A DNA stretch of 64,000 bases from Lederbergia wuyishanensis (GTDB lineage: Bacteria > Bacillota > Bacilli > Bacillales > Bacillaceae_C), in NCBI RefSeq assembly GCF_022900255.1, contig NZ_JALIRM010000011.1, forward strand, positions 1 through 64,000. The letters run 5' to 3'. Positions 38,811 to 47,424 of the stretch are shown here, piece by piece. The notes under the pieces were generated by a model. The model was not told where the DNA came from. It did no database searches and saw nothing but the letters and a program-made list of their open reading frames with translations. Both the position numbers and the translations under genes were made by a program. Each line of letters starts with the position of its first letter. The first letter of the stretch is position 1.

Positions 38811-40160
38811 TCAAATCTCTTTTAATTCCATTTTTAAAATAGAGGATGCGATTTTTTCTATTCCTATATGGATATACTCTTCATCCACTTGTGAAACACT
38901 TAAGCGAATCACATTTTCTTTTTTATATTGAGGCAAGTACATAATACTGGCATCTTGCACAAGCACATTTTCCTTCTCTAATACTTCCACAAGCTTTTTT
39001 GCATTTAAATGTGATGGGATTTCAACAGTTGAGTAAAATCCGGAATGCGAGCAAGAATAAGTATTGGCTGGTAAATACTCCATAAAAGCTTCTTGCAATA
39101 ACTTTCCTTTTTTATGATAGATTGTTCTCATCTTCTTAATATGAGCATCATACATACCGCTTTTTATATAAATCTCTAATGCACCTTGGGTGAGTAATGG
39201 AGTATGTAAATCGTCCGCATATTTTGCACGTATAAAGTGTTTCTTCATTGCTTCAGGTATAACTGTTATCCCCAGTCGCAATCCTGGAAGCAGTACTTTC
39301 GAAAAACTTTTCGTATAAATTACCCGACCTGTAGGGTCAAAAGCAAACATTGGATCCCGTTTGGAGTTAATATCCAAGTCACCCATATAATCGTCTTCCA
39401 CAATGTAAACATCATACTTTTGAGCTAACTCAACTATTTTCTTCTTCTCTAAATTCGTATAACTATATCCAGTTGGATTATGAAACCTTGACACGATATA
39501 AAAAAATTTAATGTCCTTTTCTTTAAACAGATATTCCAAATAATCGAGGTCAATCCCTTTATTCGTAACCTCAATTCCATAAACTGTGGGATTTTGTACT
39601 TGAATGGACTCTATGAAAGCATGATGCGTTGGCTGTTCGAGACAAATATTATTTTTTCCATTTGGAAATGGAAGCGAGACAAAAAGATTTAGTGCTTGTT
39701 GAGAACCTGTAACAACACATATTCTTTCTGCTGAAGTAAAGACTTGATGGTCTTGCAAATGCTTGGCCAGCTGATCCCGTAATGACTGCATTCCTTGAAT
39801 TTCAGAGTAAGAAAACATCTCTTCTTTATATATGTCAATCGCTTGATTCATACAATGCTGAAAATCACGAAATGGCATTATTTTTTTATCCGGTCCCGCT
39901 GATAAAAAGTCTATGATTATCGATTTTGCAGATTTCTTTTTGCTAGGTTGATAACGATCTACAATATAATATCCACTCTTCGGCACCGCATAAATAATAT
40001 GTTTCTTTTCCAACTCCTCATATGCCTTTATAACGGTATTCCGACTACATGAAAATTCATTAGATAACATTCGAATAGAAGGCAATTTACTTCCAGGCTT
40101 TAATTTTCCTTCCGTTACTCGCTTATCTATCTCCTTCATAATTTCCTCATATTTAGGCAA
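38811..40160 (-). CDS. MocR-type transcription factor (GntR HTH plus aminotransferase domain)
   Basis: The 449-residue regulator has an N-terminal winged helix of the GntR family (LKPGSKLPSIRMLSNEFSCS, then RNTVIKAYEELEKK) and a class I aminotransferase-like domain. The PLP lysine is in VIYTKSFSKVLLPGLRLG, with VEDDYMGDLD and RFHNPTGYSYT. The TTG start at 40160 is chosen because GGAGGAGG lies nine bases upstream; upstream ATG codons have no site. MocR proteins often control the gene transcribed away from them, here a class D beta-lactamase starting 140 bp away. An inverted repeat 22 bp upstream could be its operator. Confidence 0.88.
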   Translation of the reverse strand: MPKYEEIMKEIDKRVTEGKLKPGSKLPSIRMLSNEFSCSRNTVIKAYEELEKKHIIYAVPKSGYYIVDRYQPSKKKSAKSIIIDFLSAGPDKKIMPFRDFQHCMNQAIDIYKEEMFSYSEIQGMQSLRDQLAKHLQDHQVFTSAERICVVTGSQQALNLFVSLPFPNGKNNICLEQPTHHAFIESIQVQNPTVYGIEVTNKGIDLDYLEYLFKEKDIKFFYIVSRFHNPTGYSYTNLEKKKIVELAQKYDVYIVEDDYMGDLDINSKRDPMFAFDPTGRVIYTKSFSKVLLPGLRLGITVIPEAMKKHFIRAKYADDLHTPLLTQGALEIYIKSGMYDAHIKKMRTIYHKKGKLLQEAFMEYLPANTYSCSHSGFYSTVEIPSHLNAKKLVEVLEKENVLVQDASIMYLPQYKKENVIRLSVSQVDEEYIHIGIEKIASSILKMELKEI

Positions 40161-40181
40161 TGTTGAAATCCTCCTCCACAT

Positions 40182-40195
40182 CTGTATGGGTACAG
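40182..40195. promoter_or_regulatory. Inverted repeat between mocR and the beta-lactamase gene
   Basis: CTGTA-TGGG-TACAG is a perfect 5-bp inverted repeat. A TATAAT-like sequence (40198-40203, plus strand) adjoins it. Its position just upstream of the mocR start and in the shared regulatory region suggests an operator, but no second copy was found. Confidence 0.45.
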
Positions 40196-40300
40196 TGTAT
40201 AATTTCATTCCTATGAAAATGAGTTCCCCACAAGTATACTTTACCTTACTTCAAAGTTTTACAAAAAATCCAATAAATCAAAAATTTAAGGAGGATGAAG

Positions 40301-41107
40301 ATGAGAGTTTTAAAGACTTTTACTATTTTAGTAATGTTGTCACTGGCAGCAGTATTTTCTATGAATACCGTAACAAATGCGGCCCAGATAAACATCAATG
40401 AAGACAAATTAGAAAAAATATTTAAAGGAGTAGAAGGAACAACGGTCATTAAAAATGTAAAAACTGGAAAAACATATATCGTGAATGAAAAAAGAAGCAA
40501 GGAAAGATTTACTCCGGAATCTACTTTTAAAGTGCCAAATGCCGTAATTGGGCTAACAGTGAAAGCTGTAAAAAACGAATACGAAGTGAAAAGATGGGAT
40601 GGAATCATTAGGGAATTCGAAGCGTGGAATACCGATCATTCATTAGCTTCTGCAATGAGGGAATCTGCGATCTGGTTTTATCAAGATATGGCAAGAGATA
40701 TAGGGGTTAAACAGATGCAAAGTAATATTGATAAAATGAACTATGGAAATCAAGATATTTCCGGAGGCATCGATACCTTTTGGCTAGATAGCAGCTTGAA
40801 AATTTCAGCCCATGAACAAGTATCTTTTATTGAAAAGCTCGTCAAAGAAGAATTGCCTTTTGATAAACAAGTATTGAAAACCGTGAAAAGATTGATGATT
40901 AACGATGATCAAGATAGTTATGTCATCCATGGAAAAACTGGCACGAGGCTATCAGATCTAGGTTTAGGTTGGTACGTCGGATATGTTGAAACATCAAAGG
41001 ATGTATGGGTTTTTGCAACAAATGTGGACGGTAGTGGGACGGTTGCAAAGAATATTACACGTGATTGTTTGCATGAGTTAAAAATCTTTAATAATCAGGA
41101 TAAATAA
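40301..41107 (+). CDS. Class D beta-lactamase-like protein
   Basis: The 268-residue secreted protein has a signal peptide (about residues 1-27, ending TNAAQ) and the class D signature motifs: STFK (Ser74 nucleophile, Lys77), SAI in RESAIWFYQ, YGN in MNYGNQDISGG and KTG in IHGKTGTR. The WLDSSLKISAHEQ stretch is typical of the family. The length matches Gram-positive chromosomal class D enzymes. Activity on beta-lactams is predicted but not proven, since related proteins include penicillin-sensing and weakly hydrolytic members. The second ATG (40301) is chosen: AAGGAGG is six bases before it and abuts the first. No blaR/blaI is adjacent; the divergent mocR gene may control it. Confidence 0.9.
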   Translation: MRVLKTFTILVMLSLAAVFSMNTVTNAAQININEDKLEKIFKGVEGTTVIKNVKTGKTYIVNEKRSKERFTPESTFKVPNAVIGLTVKAVKNEYEVKRWDGIIREFEAWNTDHSLASAMRESAIWFYQDMARDIGVKQMQSNIDKMNYGNQDISGGIDTFWLDSSLKISAHEQVSFIEKLVKEELPFDKQVLKTVKRLMINDDQDSYVIHGKTGTRLSDLGLGWYVGYVETSKDVWVFATNVDGSGTVAKNITRDCLHELKIFNNQDK

Positions 41108-41121
41108 TTGGACAAAAAAAT

Positions 41122-41155
41122 AGAGGGTGGCAATTTATTTAGCCCCCTCTTTTTT
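41122..41155 (+). terminator. Terminator of the beta-lactamase gene
   Basis: AGAGGGTGGC pairs with GCCCCCTCT around a 10-nt loop, followed by TTTTTT. It lies 15 bp after the stop. Confidence 0.88.
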
Positions 41156-41157
41156 GA

Positions 41158-41514
41158 TTATTTGTACACCATTTGCTCATTAGGAATCATTGATGAGTTT
41201 GAATCTTCTCTCCCTTTTACTTTATCAATTTTATCGATAAACATTTGAAAGACCTTCTTCTTCTCCTCTAAATCTCTGATTCCTTCTTTTAGTTCGTTGA
41301 ACCGTTCTTGAAAAGGAGAGTGATACAGATGGCGAATATTTCGGATTATCTCTTCATTTACAGTAGATTGAATCACTTGTTTCGTGATGCTGAATTTATA
41401 AGAATATACTTGTAACTCTCTTTTTATTTCCTCATATTCTTTATCAATGTCGACTAAAATTTCGCCTATTTCTTCTTTCCATTCTTCTAAGGATTTTTTT
41501 ACATGGGCTTCCAT
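41158..41514 (-). CDS. Helical hypothetical protein, 118 residues
   Basis: Not recognised. The protein is highly charged and almost entirely helical, with coiled-coil heptads in EEWKEEIGEILVDIDKEYEE and RFNELKEGIRDLEEKKK. There is no signal peptide. AAGGAG lies eight bases before ATG 41514; a TTG two codons earlier is less well placed. It is a single gene converging on the beta-lactamase gene. Confidence 0.65.
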   Translation of the reverse strand: MEAHVKKSLEEWKEEIGEILVDIDKEYEEIKRELQVYSYKFSITKQVIQSTVNEEIIRNIRHLYHSPFQERFNELKEGIRDLEEKKKVFQMFIDKIDKVKGREDSNSSMIPNEQMVYK

Positions 41515-41670
41515 ACTCAAACTCCTTTTTCTTAAAGCTTTTTCCTACAACGTTTAAAAATACAAAATGATAGCTATCATACATTTTATCGTTTTATCTT
41601 TTCAATTAGATAACGGTAGAGTTACAGCTTATCAACATTTGAAGAAAAAGGAGTTACAGATACAGTTCAT

Positions 41671-42651
41671 TTACCCTAGTTTCTGCCCACAATTTGAACA
41701 GAAGTTCCCGCCGCTCGTTTTTTGACCGCAGTTCGGACAGAAATTCGGAATTTTATTTCCACCCGTATTATTTCCTTGAGCTGACTGATTCTGATTCTGA
41801 TTCTTATTTTGATTCATGTTTTTCAACATTTCATTAGCGACATTCATTCCCATCATCATACCAGCCATATCTGCAGCCGCACCGCCGCCTTTTACTTTTC
41901 CAGATGCAATACCATCTGTCATCTCAACTTGCTGATACTTTTGGATATCACCAATCATTCCATGGGATGCCGTTTTAGTAATCATCTCTTGTATTTTCTC
42001 TGGATAATTAAAGCTCATAATATTAAACCCTGTAATTGTCATACCGCTATCAATAATTTGCATGTCAAGGTCTTCCTGAATCCCTTTGGCAATTTCAAAA
42101 GAGTTAGCTTGAAGATTAAACATATCTTTTCCTTCTCTACTGATCCACTTCATCAACAGCTGATCAAGAATTGAAACAATCCTAATTTTGATGTCTTCAA
42201 CAAGATAACTATTTTTGATCCCGGCAATTTTATCGATTAAGGCAACGTAATCATTCACTTTAAAGTTAAACGTACCGTTTGCACGGATCGGCATGCCGCC
42301 TGGAAGCATTGGAGTTGGAATATTGATAGCATTCTTCGTACCCCATTTAACTGTAAATTCCTTCGTATTCACAAATAATACTTCTACTCGCATACCACTG
42401 TTAAACCCAAATTTAAAGCCTTTTAGAGTTGATAAAAATGGGATAATTTGAGATTCAATATTATAATCCCCTTCATCCGTAAAAATCCCTTCGATTTTAC
42501 CATTATTTATAAAAATAGCGTCTTGTCCCGGACGAATAATCAATCTACTGCCTTTTTTAATTTCACGGTTACTCCATTTCCAAAAAATCATATCGTCTCT
42601 GAATTCTTCCCATTCAACGACGTTAGCAAATTGATTTTTAAATAATGACAT
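41671..42651 (-). CDS. ydjI: SPFH-domain protein with C-terminal zinc ribbon (YdjI)
   Basis: The 326-residue protein has an SPFH/virion-core-like domain (residues about 20-235) and a Gly/Met-rich region AADMAGMMMGMNVANEM. A Gln/Asn-rich linker follows, with a C-terminal double zinc ribbon (FCPNCGQKTSGGNFCSNCGQ) at the end. It matches B. subtilis YdjI in size and order. It is the fourth gene of the pspA-ydjGHI envelope-stress operon, in which it is thought to help bring PspA to the membrane. Confidence 0.92.
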   Translation of the reverse strand: MSLFKNQFANVVEWEEFRDDMIFWKWSNREIKKGSRLIIRPGQDAIFINNGKIEGIFTDEGDYNIESQIIPFLSTLKGFKFGFNSGMRVEVLFVNTKEFTVKWGTKNAINIPTPMLPGGMPIRANGTFNFKVNDYVALIDKIAGIKNSYLVEDIKIRIVSILDQLLMKWISREGKDMFNLQANSFEIAKGIQEDLDMQIIDSGMTITGFNIMSFNYPEKIQEMITKTASHGMIGDIQKYQQVEMTDGIASGKVKGGGAAADMAGMMMGMNVANEMLKNMNQNKNQNQNQSAQGNNTGGNKIPNFCPNCGQKTSGGNFCSNCGQKLG

Positions 42652-42734
42652 ATCTTATCAATTCCTTTCTATTTGATTTGGCTAGATTTTGATTTTCGCT
42701 CTAATCCAGATTGGTTAATTTAGCAAGCTTTTTA

Positions 42735-43508
42735 TTAAAATTTACCTCGGCTTCCGCTGTAGGAGTGACCGCCGCTTGTAAATCCACCACCGCCACCACG
42801 GCCTCCTCCTCCACTGCTTTCCGTCGGTTTTCTTCGTTTCGTTGTCGTAGTTCTAATAAAGACATCTCTTTTATCCAATACCCTTGATTTATTCCTGTCT
42901 TCGTACGTACTGCTATTAATCGTAATTCTCCCGCCTGAATTATAAGCCATTATTCCAACAATTATTCCTGCTACTCCAAGTGAACAAATGATTTGGAACC
43001 ATATATTGAAAAATAAATTATCAGGATCTACACCAGGGCGAAATCCCATATATTTATATGAAGTTTTAATAAAAGTCTCGAATGCGTGTTCATAGTCTCC
43101 GCTAGACAAATCTGGGGTGATTTTATACCGTATCGAATCTAAACGACTACTGTCTAAATATTTCTCAGCTTTTTTAAATCCTGCTAAAAAAACATCGCGC
43201 TTTTTCATATCAATTGCAAGAATGACAGTATTCCCATGTGGCTTATCATATCCGGGAGCTGTTTCATCATAAAAATCTCCCATATAATCTTCAATATCTT
43301 TTCCGTCAGCATCATTCGTAGTCAAAATTATGAAGTCCGTATCCCGCTTTGCTCCATATTCATTAGCCAACGCTTCCAGCCTTTGAATTTGATCATTATT
43401 TAATAGTCCAGCATGGTCATAGATTTTCTGTTCTGCTGCATGAGCATTAATGGAAAATGGCCATAGAATCAAAAGAAAAGCAAAAATAAATAAATATTTT
43501 TTCACCAT
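42735..43508 (-). CDS. ydjH: TPM-domain membrane protein (YdjH)
   Basis: The 257-residue protein has a signal peptide (FLLILWPFSINAHA), an extracytoplasmic TPM domain with YDHAGLLNNDQIQRLEAL and DTDFIILTTNDADGKDIEDY, one transmembrane helix near residue 160 and a basic tail ending in a Gly/Ser-rich GGGGRGGGGGFTSGG. It corresponds to B. subtilis YdjH. The ATG at 43508 overlaps the ydjG stop by seven bases; a longer frame starts inside ydjG without support. Confidence 0.9.
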   Translation of the reverse strand: MVKKYLFIFAFLLILWPFSINAHAAEQKIYDHAGLLNNDQIQRLEALANEYGAKRDTDFIILTTNDADGKDIEDYMGDFYDETAPGYDKPHGNTVILAIDMKKRDVFLAGFKKAEKYLDSSRLDSIRYKITPDLSSGDYEHAFETFIKTSYKYMGFRPGVDPDNLFFNIWFQIICSLGVAGIIVGIMAYNSGGRITINSSTYEDRNKSRVLDKRDVFIRTTTTKRRKPTESSGGGGRGGGGGFTSGGHSYSGSRGKF

Positions 43509-44530
43509 AAACCACCACCTAAAGCAAGCGAAATGAGTTTTAGTAGGATGAAAGTTGAACCCGCTATGCCTCCGAACCACATGCCTACTTTTGCCATACT
43601 TATAGGAGGTTTTCCAACTACTTTACCCGTCTGACCATTCATCGCAAAAGTATGCTCTGCATTATCATAGTCATAATAGACCATCCATACAGGAAATAGA
43701 GTGTAAACACTTTTCATTTTTTTCGTATCTATCTGCTTATTTTTATATGAAACCGTAGAATATCCGGAAATTGTAGAACTAATATATGAGTCTATAAATC
43801 CTTGTATTTTTGACTTTACTCGTGGTAACAATTCCTTATCATCAAAATTATACTTTTCCGCAAGATACCCTGCGAGATAAGGAGTTTTAAAATCTTTTAA
43901 ATCCGTATAATGATATGGTTCAAGTTTATCCATCATTCCATCAACCATTTTTTCCGATGCATCTACTGGTACCTTAATATAATCAAGATTAATATGACGA
44001 TATACATCAAAAAATTGTGTCTCCGTATAAATATAATCTCCTCGAGTATACGTTCGAACCTTTGTCCCCGTAGCGTTCACCTTTACTCTACTATTTAAAT
44101 CATACAACCAAAAAGGAACATACATACCTGTGATATTTTTTATTCGATCCGCATTCATGAAACCTTTTGGCGTAAGACGCCCATTTTTACACCATGTCTT
44201 GAATGCTTGAATTGCTTCGTCCTTACTAATGGAAAAGGGAATGACCTTTCCGGGAGCAAGTATCCCCGAAAGCCGATCGGCCAATACTACCGCAGCCCCA
44301 CAGAAACTACAATTGGTTGCAGTTGTATCTGCATCGGTAATGACAACAGCACCGCAGTTATTACAGTGATATTCTTTCGCCTCCCCTTCAGAAAACGTAG
44401 TTTTGATTAAATCTTCATCAAAGTTTTCTATGTTTTCCGTTCTCCCACAACTATGACAACGAAGCGTACCCGTTTCACTGTCAAAAGTCATATCATCGCC
44501 ACAGTTCGGGCATTTATATTGTAAAATCAT
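43502..44530 (-). CDS. ydjG: Zinc-ribbon membrane protein (YdjG)
   Basis: The 342-residue protein has two N-terminal zinc ribbons (YKCPNCGDDM...CHSCGRT and CNNCGAVV...CSFCGAAV), a central domain and one C-terminal transmembrane segment (MWFGGIAGSTFILLKLISLA). It matches B. subtilis YdjG, which with YdjH links PspA to the membrane. The ATG at 44530 has GAGGTG eight bases upstream. It follows pspA by 67 bp that contain a perfect hairpin. Confidence 0.9.
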   Translation of the reverse strand: MILQYKCPNCGDDMTFDSETGTLRCHSCGRTENIENFDEDLIKTTFSEGEAKEYHCNNCGAVVITDADTTATNCSFCGAAVVLADRLSGILAPGKVIPFSISKDEAIQAFKTWCKNGRLTPKGFMNADRIKNITGMYVPFWLYDLNSRVKVNATGTKVRTYTRGDYIYTETQFFDVYRHINLDYIKVPVDASEKMVDGMMDKLEPYHYTDLKDFKTPYLAGYLAEKYNFDDKELLPRVKSKIQGFIDSYISSTISGYSTVSYKNKQIDTKKMKSVYTLFPVWMVYYDYDNAEHTFAMNGQTGKVVGKPPISMAKVGMWFGGIAGSTFILLKLISLALGGGLW

Positions 44531-44550
44531 CCTTTTCACCTCTTTCATCT

Positions 44551-44582
44551 ACGAAAGCTGTAGCCTAAGCTACAGCTTTCGT
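44551..44582 (-). promoter_or_regulatory. Perfect 13-bp hairpin between pspA and ydjG
   Basis: ACGAAAGCTGTAG and CTACAGCTTTCGT flank a 6-nt loop. No T-run follows on the minus strand, so it is more likely an RNA-stabilising or processing element than a terminator. It could set a higher level of pspA mRNA than of ydjGHI mRNA. Confidence 0.75.
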
Positions 44583-44597
44583 TTAAGGATTCTTATT

Positions 44598-45278
44598 TTA
44601 TTCTTTGTTTTTCAATGATGTTTTTAGTGCGGCCAACTCATCGTCAACGCCTGTATCATCACTATCATATTTTGCCGCCAAGTCCTTTATGTCATCTTTA
44701 GGACTAGTATTCAACTCTGCCATAGCGGTTGCTTCGTCAAGGGCTTTATTCACCTTGTCTTCCATTCTTTCAAATGCAGAAATGGAATTACCTGCTCCTG
44801 TTATCGAAGACCCGATTTTATTCAATCGTTCTTGCGTTTTTGCAACAGCCATTTTTCCTTTAAGCATTGTTCTGCGCGACTCGAGTTCACTGATATCTTC
44901 TACAAGCTTATCGTGCATTTGTCTCATTTTAAAGGCATTATTGGCTGCCAAATTATATGCTTCTTGTAATTCAGATTGCTTGGAAACTAATTGTGCTTTT
45001 CTTTCTAAAAACTTTCTCGCATCATCGTCATTTCCGGCTTCCACAGCTTTTATTGCATAGTTTTGCATTTTTTCAATATCCGCTTTACACTCATCAAGAG
45101 ATCTTTTCGATCTTTGTTCTTCAGCCATGACGGAAGCTGTTTCCGCCTTTACTTTTCCTAAATCACTGTTGAGGTTCCGCATGTATTGATCAATCATTTT
45201 CTCCGGATTTTCGGCCTTGTCTAATAACGCATTAATATTACTCGCCATAATGTCTCTAAACCTTGATAAGATTCCCAT
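44598..45278 (-). CDS. pspA: Phage shock protein A (PspA/IM30 family)
   Basis: The 226-residue protein has an amphipathic N-terminal helix (MGILSRFRDIMASNINALLD) followed by long coiled-coil helices, as in all PspA/LiaH/Vipp1 proteins. It polymerises on stressed membranes and protects them. The signature ENPEKMIDQYMRNLNSDL is present. It is the first gene of the pspA-ydjGHI operon, behind an ECF-sigma-type promoter. Confidence 0.94.
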   Translation of the reverse strand: MGILSRFRDIMASNINALLDKAENPEKMIDQYMRNLNSDLGKVKAETASVMAEEQRSKRSLDECKADIEKMQNYAIKAVEAGNDDDARKFLERKAQLVSKQSELQEAYNLAANNAFKMRQMHDKLVEDISELESRRTMLKGKMAVAKTQERLNKIGSSITGAGNSISAFERMEDKVNKALDEATAMAELNTSPKDDIKDLAAKYDSDDTGVDDELAALKTSLKNKE

Positions 45279-45310
45279 AATGCCCTCCTCAAATTTTTAA
45301 CTTTAATGTA

Positions 45311-45339
45311 TATACCCGTTTCATTCAAAAAAAGTTTCA
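45311..45339 (-). promoter_or_regulatory. SigW-like promoter of pspA-ydjGHI
   Basis: TGAAAC (45339-45334) is followed 15 nt later by CGGGTATA (45318-45311) on the minus strand. The -35 is a perfect ECF sigma-W box; the -10 deviates from CGTATA by inserted G residues. The B. subtilis operon is known to be SigW-controlled, which supports the call. Confidence 0.7.
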
Positions 45340-45353
45340 TTTTTTATAAAAAA

Positions 45354-45668
45354 TTAACCAAGCAGTTTTAATCCTACTGCGCCTGAGATGATACACAATA
45401 GGAAAACAATTCGCTTCCAGCCCGCTGATTCCTTGAAAAATAGTATCCCCATGATAACAGCACCTGCAGCACCGAGCCCAGTCCAAACGGCATAAGCAGT
45501 TCCTAATGGGATATCCCTCATAGCAAGAGAAAGAAAAACAAATCCAAGTCCAAATGTAGTAACGATAAGAAACAGTCTGCCGATTGATTTTTTCTGAAGA
45601 AAAAGGTTAATGCTCATTACTCCAAATATCTCTCCGAAGCTGGCAATAACAAGATAAATCCATGCCAT
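45354..45668 (-). CDS. Small multidrug resistance transporter, subunit 2
   Basis: The 104-residue SMR protein has four helices and the family signature GEIFGVMSINLF (membrane Glu) and GTAYAVWTGLGAAGAV. It is encoded one base after its partner, so the two form a paired (heteromeric) efflux system of the YkkCD/YvdRS kind, exporting cationic compounds with proton uptake. The ATG at 45668 with AGGTGA upstream is preferred over a GTG four codons earlier. Confidence 0.88.
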   Translation of the reverse strand: MAWIYLVIASFGEIFGVMSINLFLQKKSIGRLFLIVTTFGLGFVFLSLAMRDIPLGTAYAVWTGLGAAGAVIMGILFFKESAGWKRIVFLLCIISGAVGLKLLG

Positions 45669-45669
45669 T

Positions 45670-46008
45670 TTATTTCTCACCTGCTTCTTTTGAAGTTTCT
45701 GTTTCTGTTGTCATTTTAATTCCAATGACTCCAACAATAATTAAGCCGATAAATAAAAACTGATAAATAGAGAAATCTGCATGAAAGAAAATAATATCGA
45801 CGAGAACAATTAAAGCAGCCCCCGATCCCGTAAATACAGCATAGACCGTTCCAGCAGGTAATTTTTCACAAGCTTTAATAATAAAAAAGAAACTAAACAC
45901 TATCATGATAATGGTTCCAATCCATTCTAGGGTTGTCGTTGAATATCTAAGTCCAACAACCCAAAAAACTTCTACAATGGTAGCAAAAAGAACATAAAGC
46001 CAACCCAC
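45670..46008 (-). CDS. Small multidrug resistance transporter, subunit 1
   Basis: The 112-residue SMR protein has four transmembrane helices, EVFWVVGLRYS and GTVYAVFTGSGAALIV, and a charged C-terminal tail (TETETSKEAGEK) absent from its partner. The tail asymmetry is typical of the longer member of paired SMR systems. The GTG start has GGAGGAA nine bases upstream. No guanidine riboswitch was found upstream, unlike some ykkC loci. Confidence 0.88.
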   Translation of the reverse strand: MGWLYVLFATIVEVFWVVGLRYSTTTLEWIGTIIMIVFSFFFIIKACEKLPAGTVYAVFTGSGAALIVLVDIIFFHADFSIYQFLFIGLIIVGVIGIKMTTETETSKEAGEK

Positions 46009-46124
46009 TTAAACGATTCCTCCATAAAATGAATTGGCTTTATTTTAACACATACAAAGGTATTATGTTTTTGAAGAGTTTGGAAAACCAAAATGATTGT
46101 TCTGTCAAACATACGATAGAATCT

Positions 46125-47192
46125 TCAACTAGAAAAAGCTTCCTGCCATTTATCTAAGTCTTTCATAATTTTTAACGCCCATTCAACCTGAGAAAACATT
46201 CCATTAGCGTGATTTCGAGCTGTTTCCTCATCATCAAGGGAGACAATCCACCCTCCGATTGACCAAAGCGGCTGCCTTGCTAGTGCTAAAGGAAGGGCTT
46301 TTCGTTCAGTATCTGATAAAGGTTCACCTAAACCACTCTCATAAGCTTGAACCAAACTGCTTAGACGAGCGATGCTCTCCTCTGTTGTCATGCACTTGAA
46401 TTGAAAGGATAAAAAATATAGAGTCAGTGCAAGATCATCAATCCGTGCTCTTTCTCCCATAAAATCAAAGTCAGTGACAAGAACTACTTGATCTTGTTGA
46501 AAAAATATATTATTATCCCAAAAGTCTCCATGAACAAGCTGGCGCGGGAGGGTTGAAACTAAGGGAATTTCTTTACCATATAAAAGATCTGCTAACTCTT
46601 CCGCTGCATCAGCAAGTTTCTTCTCTTCATCTGATAAGTTTTCCCATCCTCTAATACGGTCGATTCCTTTAAACGAATTGGCACGTACATCTTCAGGTTT
46701 GATGTAATTTGCAAAGAGTGGATATTTTGCTTCGTTACTAACCTGGATATCTTTTAAAATCGTATGAATTTTACCAAGTATAGGGAGACCTTTTTTAACA
46801 CGGTCCCAATTATTCATTTCTTGATCGCTTTCAATATGTGGTTCCATTTCAACTAGACGGTGGTTGTATACTATATAAGATTGTCCATCTTTAGTTAATA
46901 TCGCTTCTGTGGTCGGTACTCCCTCTTCTTTTAATTTTCTACGCACTTTTTGAATATCCAGGAGCCTTTCCTTGTTAACGTAAGGCCGATAAACGCGAAT
47001 AACGTAATTCTGATTGTTAGCGGTTACAAGTAAGTTTAAATTTGAAGATCCTCCTAAGTCGATAACATCATTAGAGATTCGTAGATTGAAAGCATTACGG
47101 ATTGCTTCAAAAAGATCTTTTGTAGGAATAGCCCTAAGACCTCGCCTCCCACCTCTCGCATTGTCCGATGCATCATTAGGATAATTAACCAT
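46125..47192 (-). CDS. APH-fold phosphotransferase
   Basis: The 355-residue protein has the aminoglycoside phosphotransferase / choline kinase fold. Motifs are the ATP-binding GGSSNLNLLVTANNQNYVIRV region, the catalytic loop LVHGDFWDNNIFF and the metal site VTDFDFMGE. It phosphorylates a small molecule that cannot be named from sequence; the fold covers drug, sugar and amino-alcohol kinases. ATG 47192 has AAGGAGG eight bases upstream. Hairpin array B lies between it and the gene upstream of it on the map (cidB-like). Confidence 0.85.
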   Translation of the reverse strand: MVNYPNDASDNARGGRRGLRAIPTKDLFEAIRNAFNLRISNDVIDLGGSSNLNLLVTANNQNYVIRVYRPYVNKERLLDIQKVRRKLKEEGVPTTEAILTKDGQSYIVYNHRLVEMEPHIESDQEMNNWDRVKKGLPILGKIHTILKDIQVSNEAKYPLFANYIKPEDVRANSFKGIDRIRGWENLSDEEKKLADAAEELADLLYGKEIPLVSTLPRQLVHGDFWDNNIFFQQDQVVLVTDFDFMGERARIDDLALTLYFLSFQFKCMTTEESIARLSSLVQAYESGLGEPLSDTERKALPLALARQPLWSIGGWIVSLDDEETARNHANGMFSQVEWALKIMKDLDKWQEAFSS

Positions 47193-47274
47193 TACTTTCC
47201 CCTCCTTCATAAATAGTGGATTACGATTTTATTTTTAGATTAAGATGTAAAAGACTTAGTAGTTAATGCTGTTA

Positions 47275-47387
47275 TTGGTGACCTTACATTAACTTTTCTC
47301 TATGACTAAGGTCACCAAAGCTACTATTGGTGACCTCCCGTTCATTTTTCTTATTGACTTAGGGCACCAATACAACTCTGGTAACCT
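47275..47387. repeat. Hairpin array B: about two and a half 51-52-nt units
   Basis: Read on the minus strand, AGGTTACCAG ... TTGGTGCCCT, AGGTCACCAA ... TTGGTGACCT and a final lone AGGTCACCAA arm recur every 51-52 nt. The middle unit is a perfect 10-bp stem with an 8-nt loop. The linkers carry AAGAAAAATGAACGGGAG and GAGAAAAGTTAATGTA, resembling the linkers of arrays A and C. The remaining sequence between 47192 and 47425 has no gene. Confidence 0.85.
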
Positions 47388-47424
47388 TACACTTTTTTCA
47401 GAATATACTTACTCAAAAATATTA

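Noticed and set aside
46009-46124. A guanidine (ykkC) riboswitch before the paired SMR genes
   Set aside because: The 116-bp leader is too short and lacks the conserved blocks of guanidine riboswitches.
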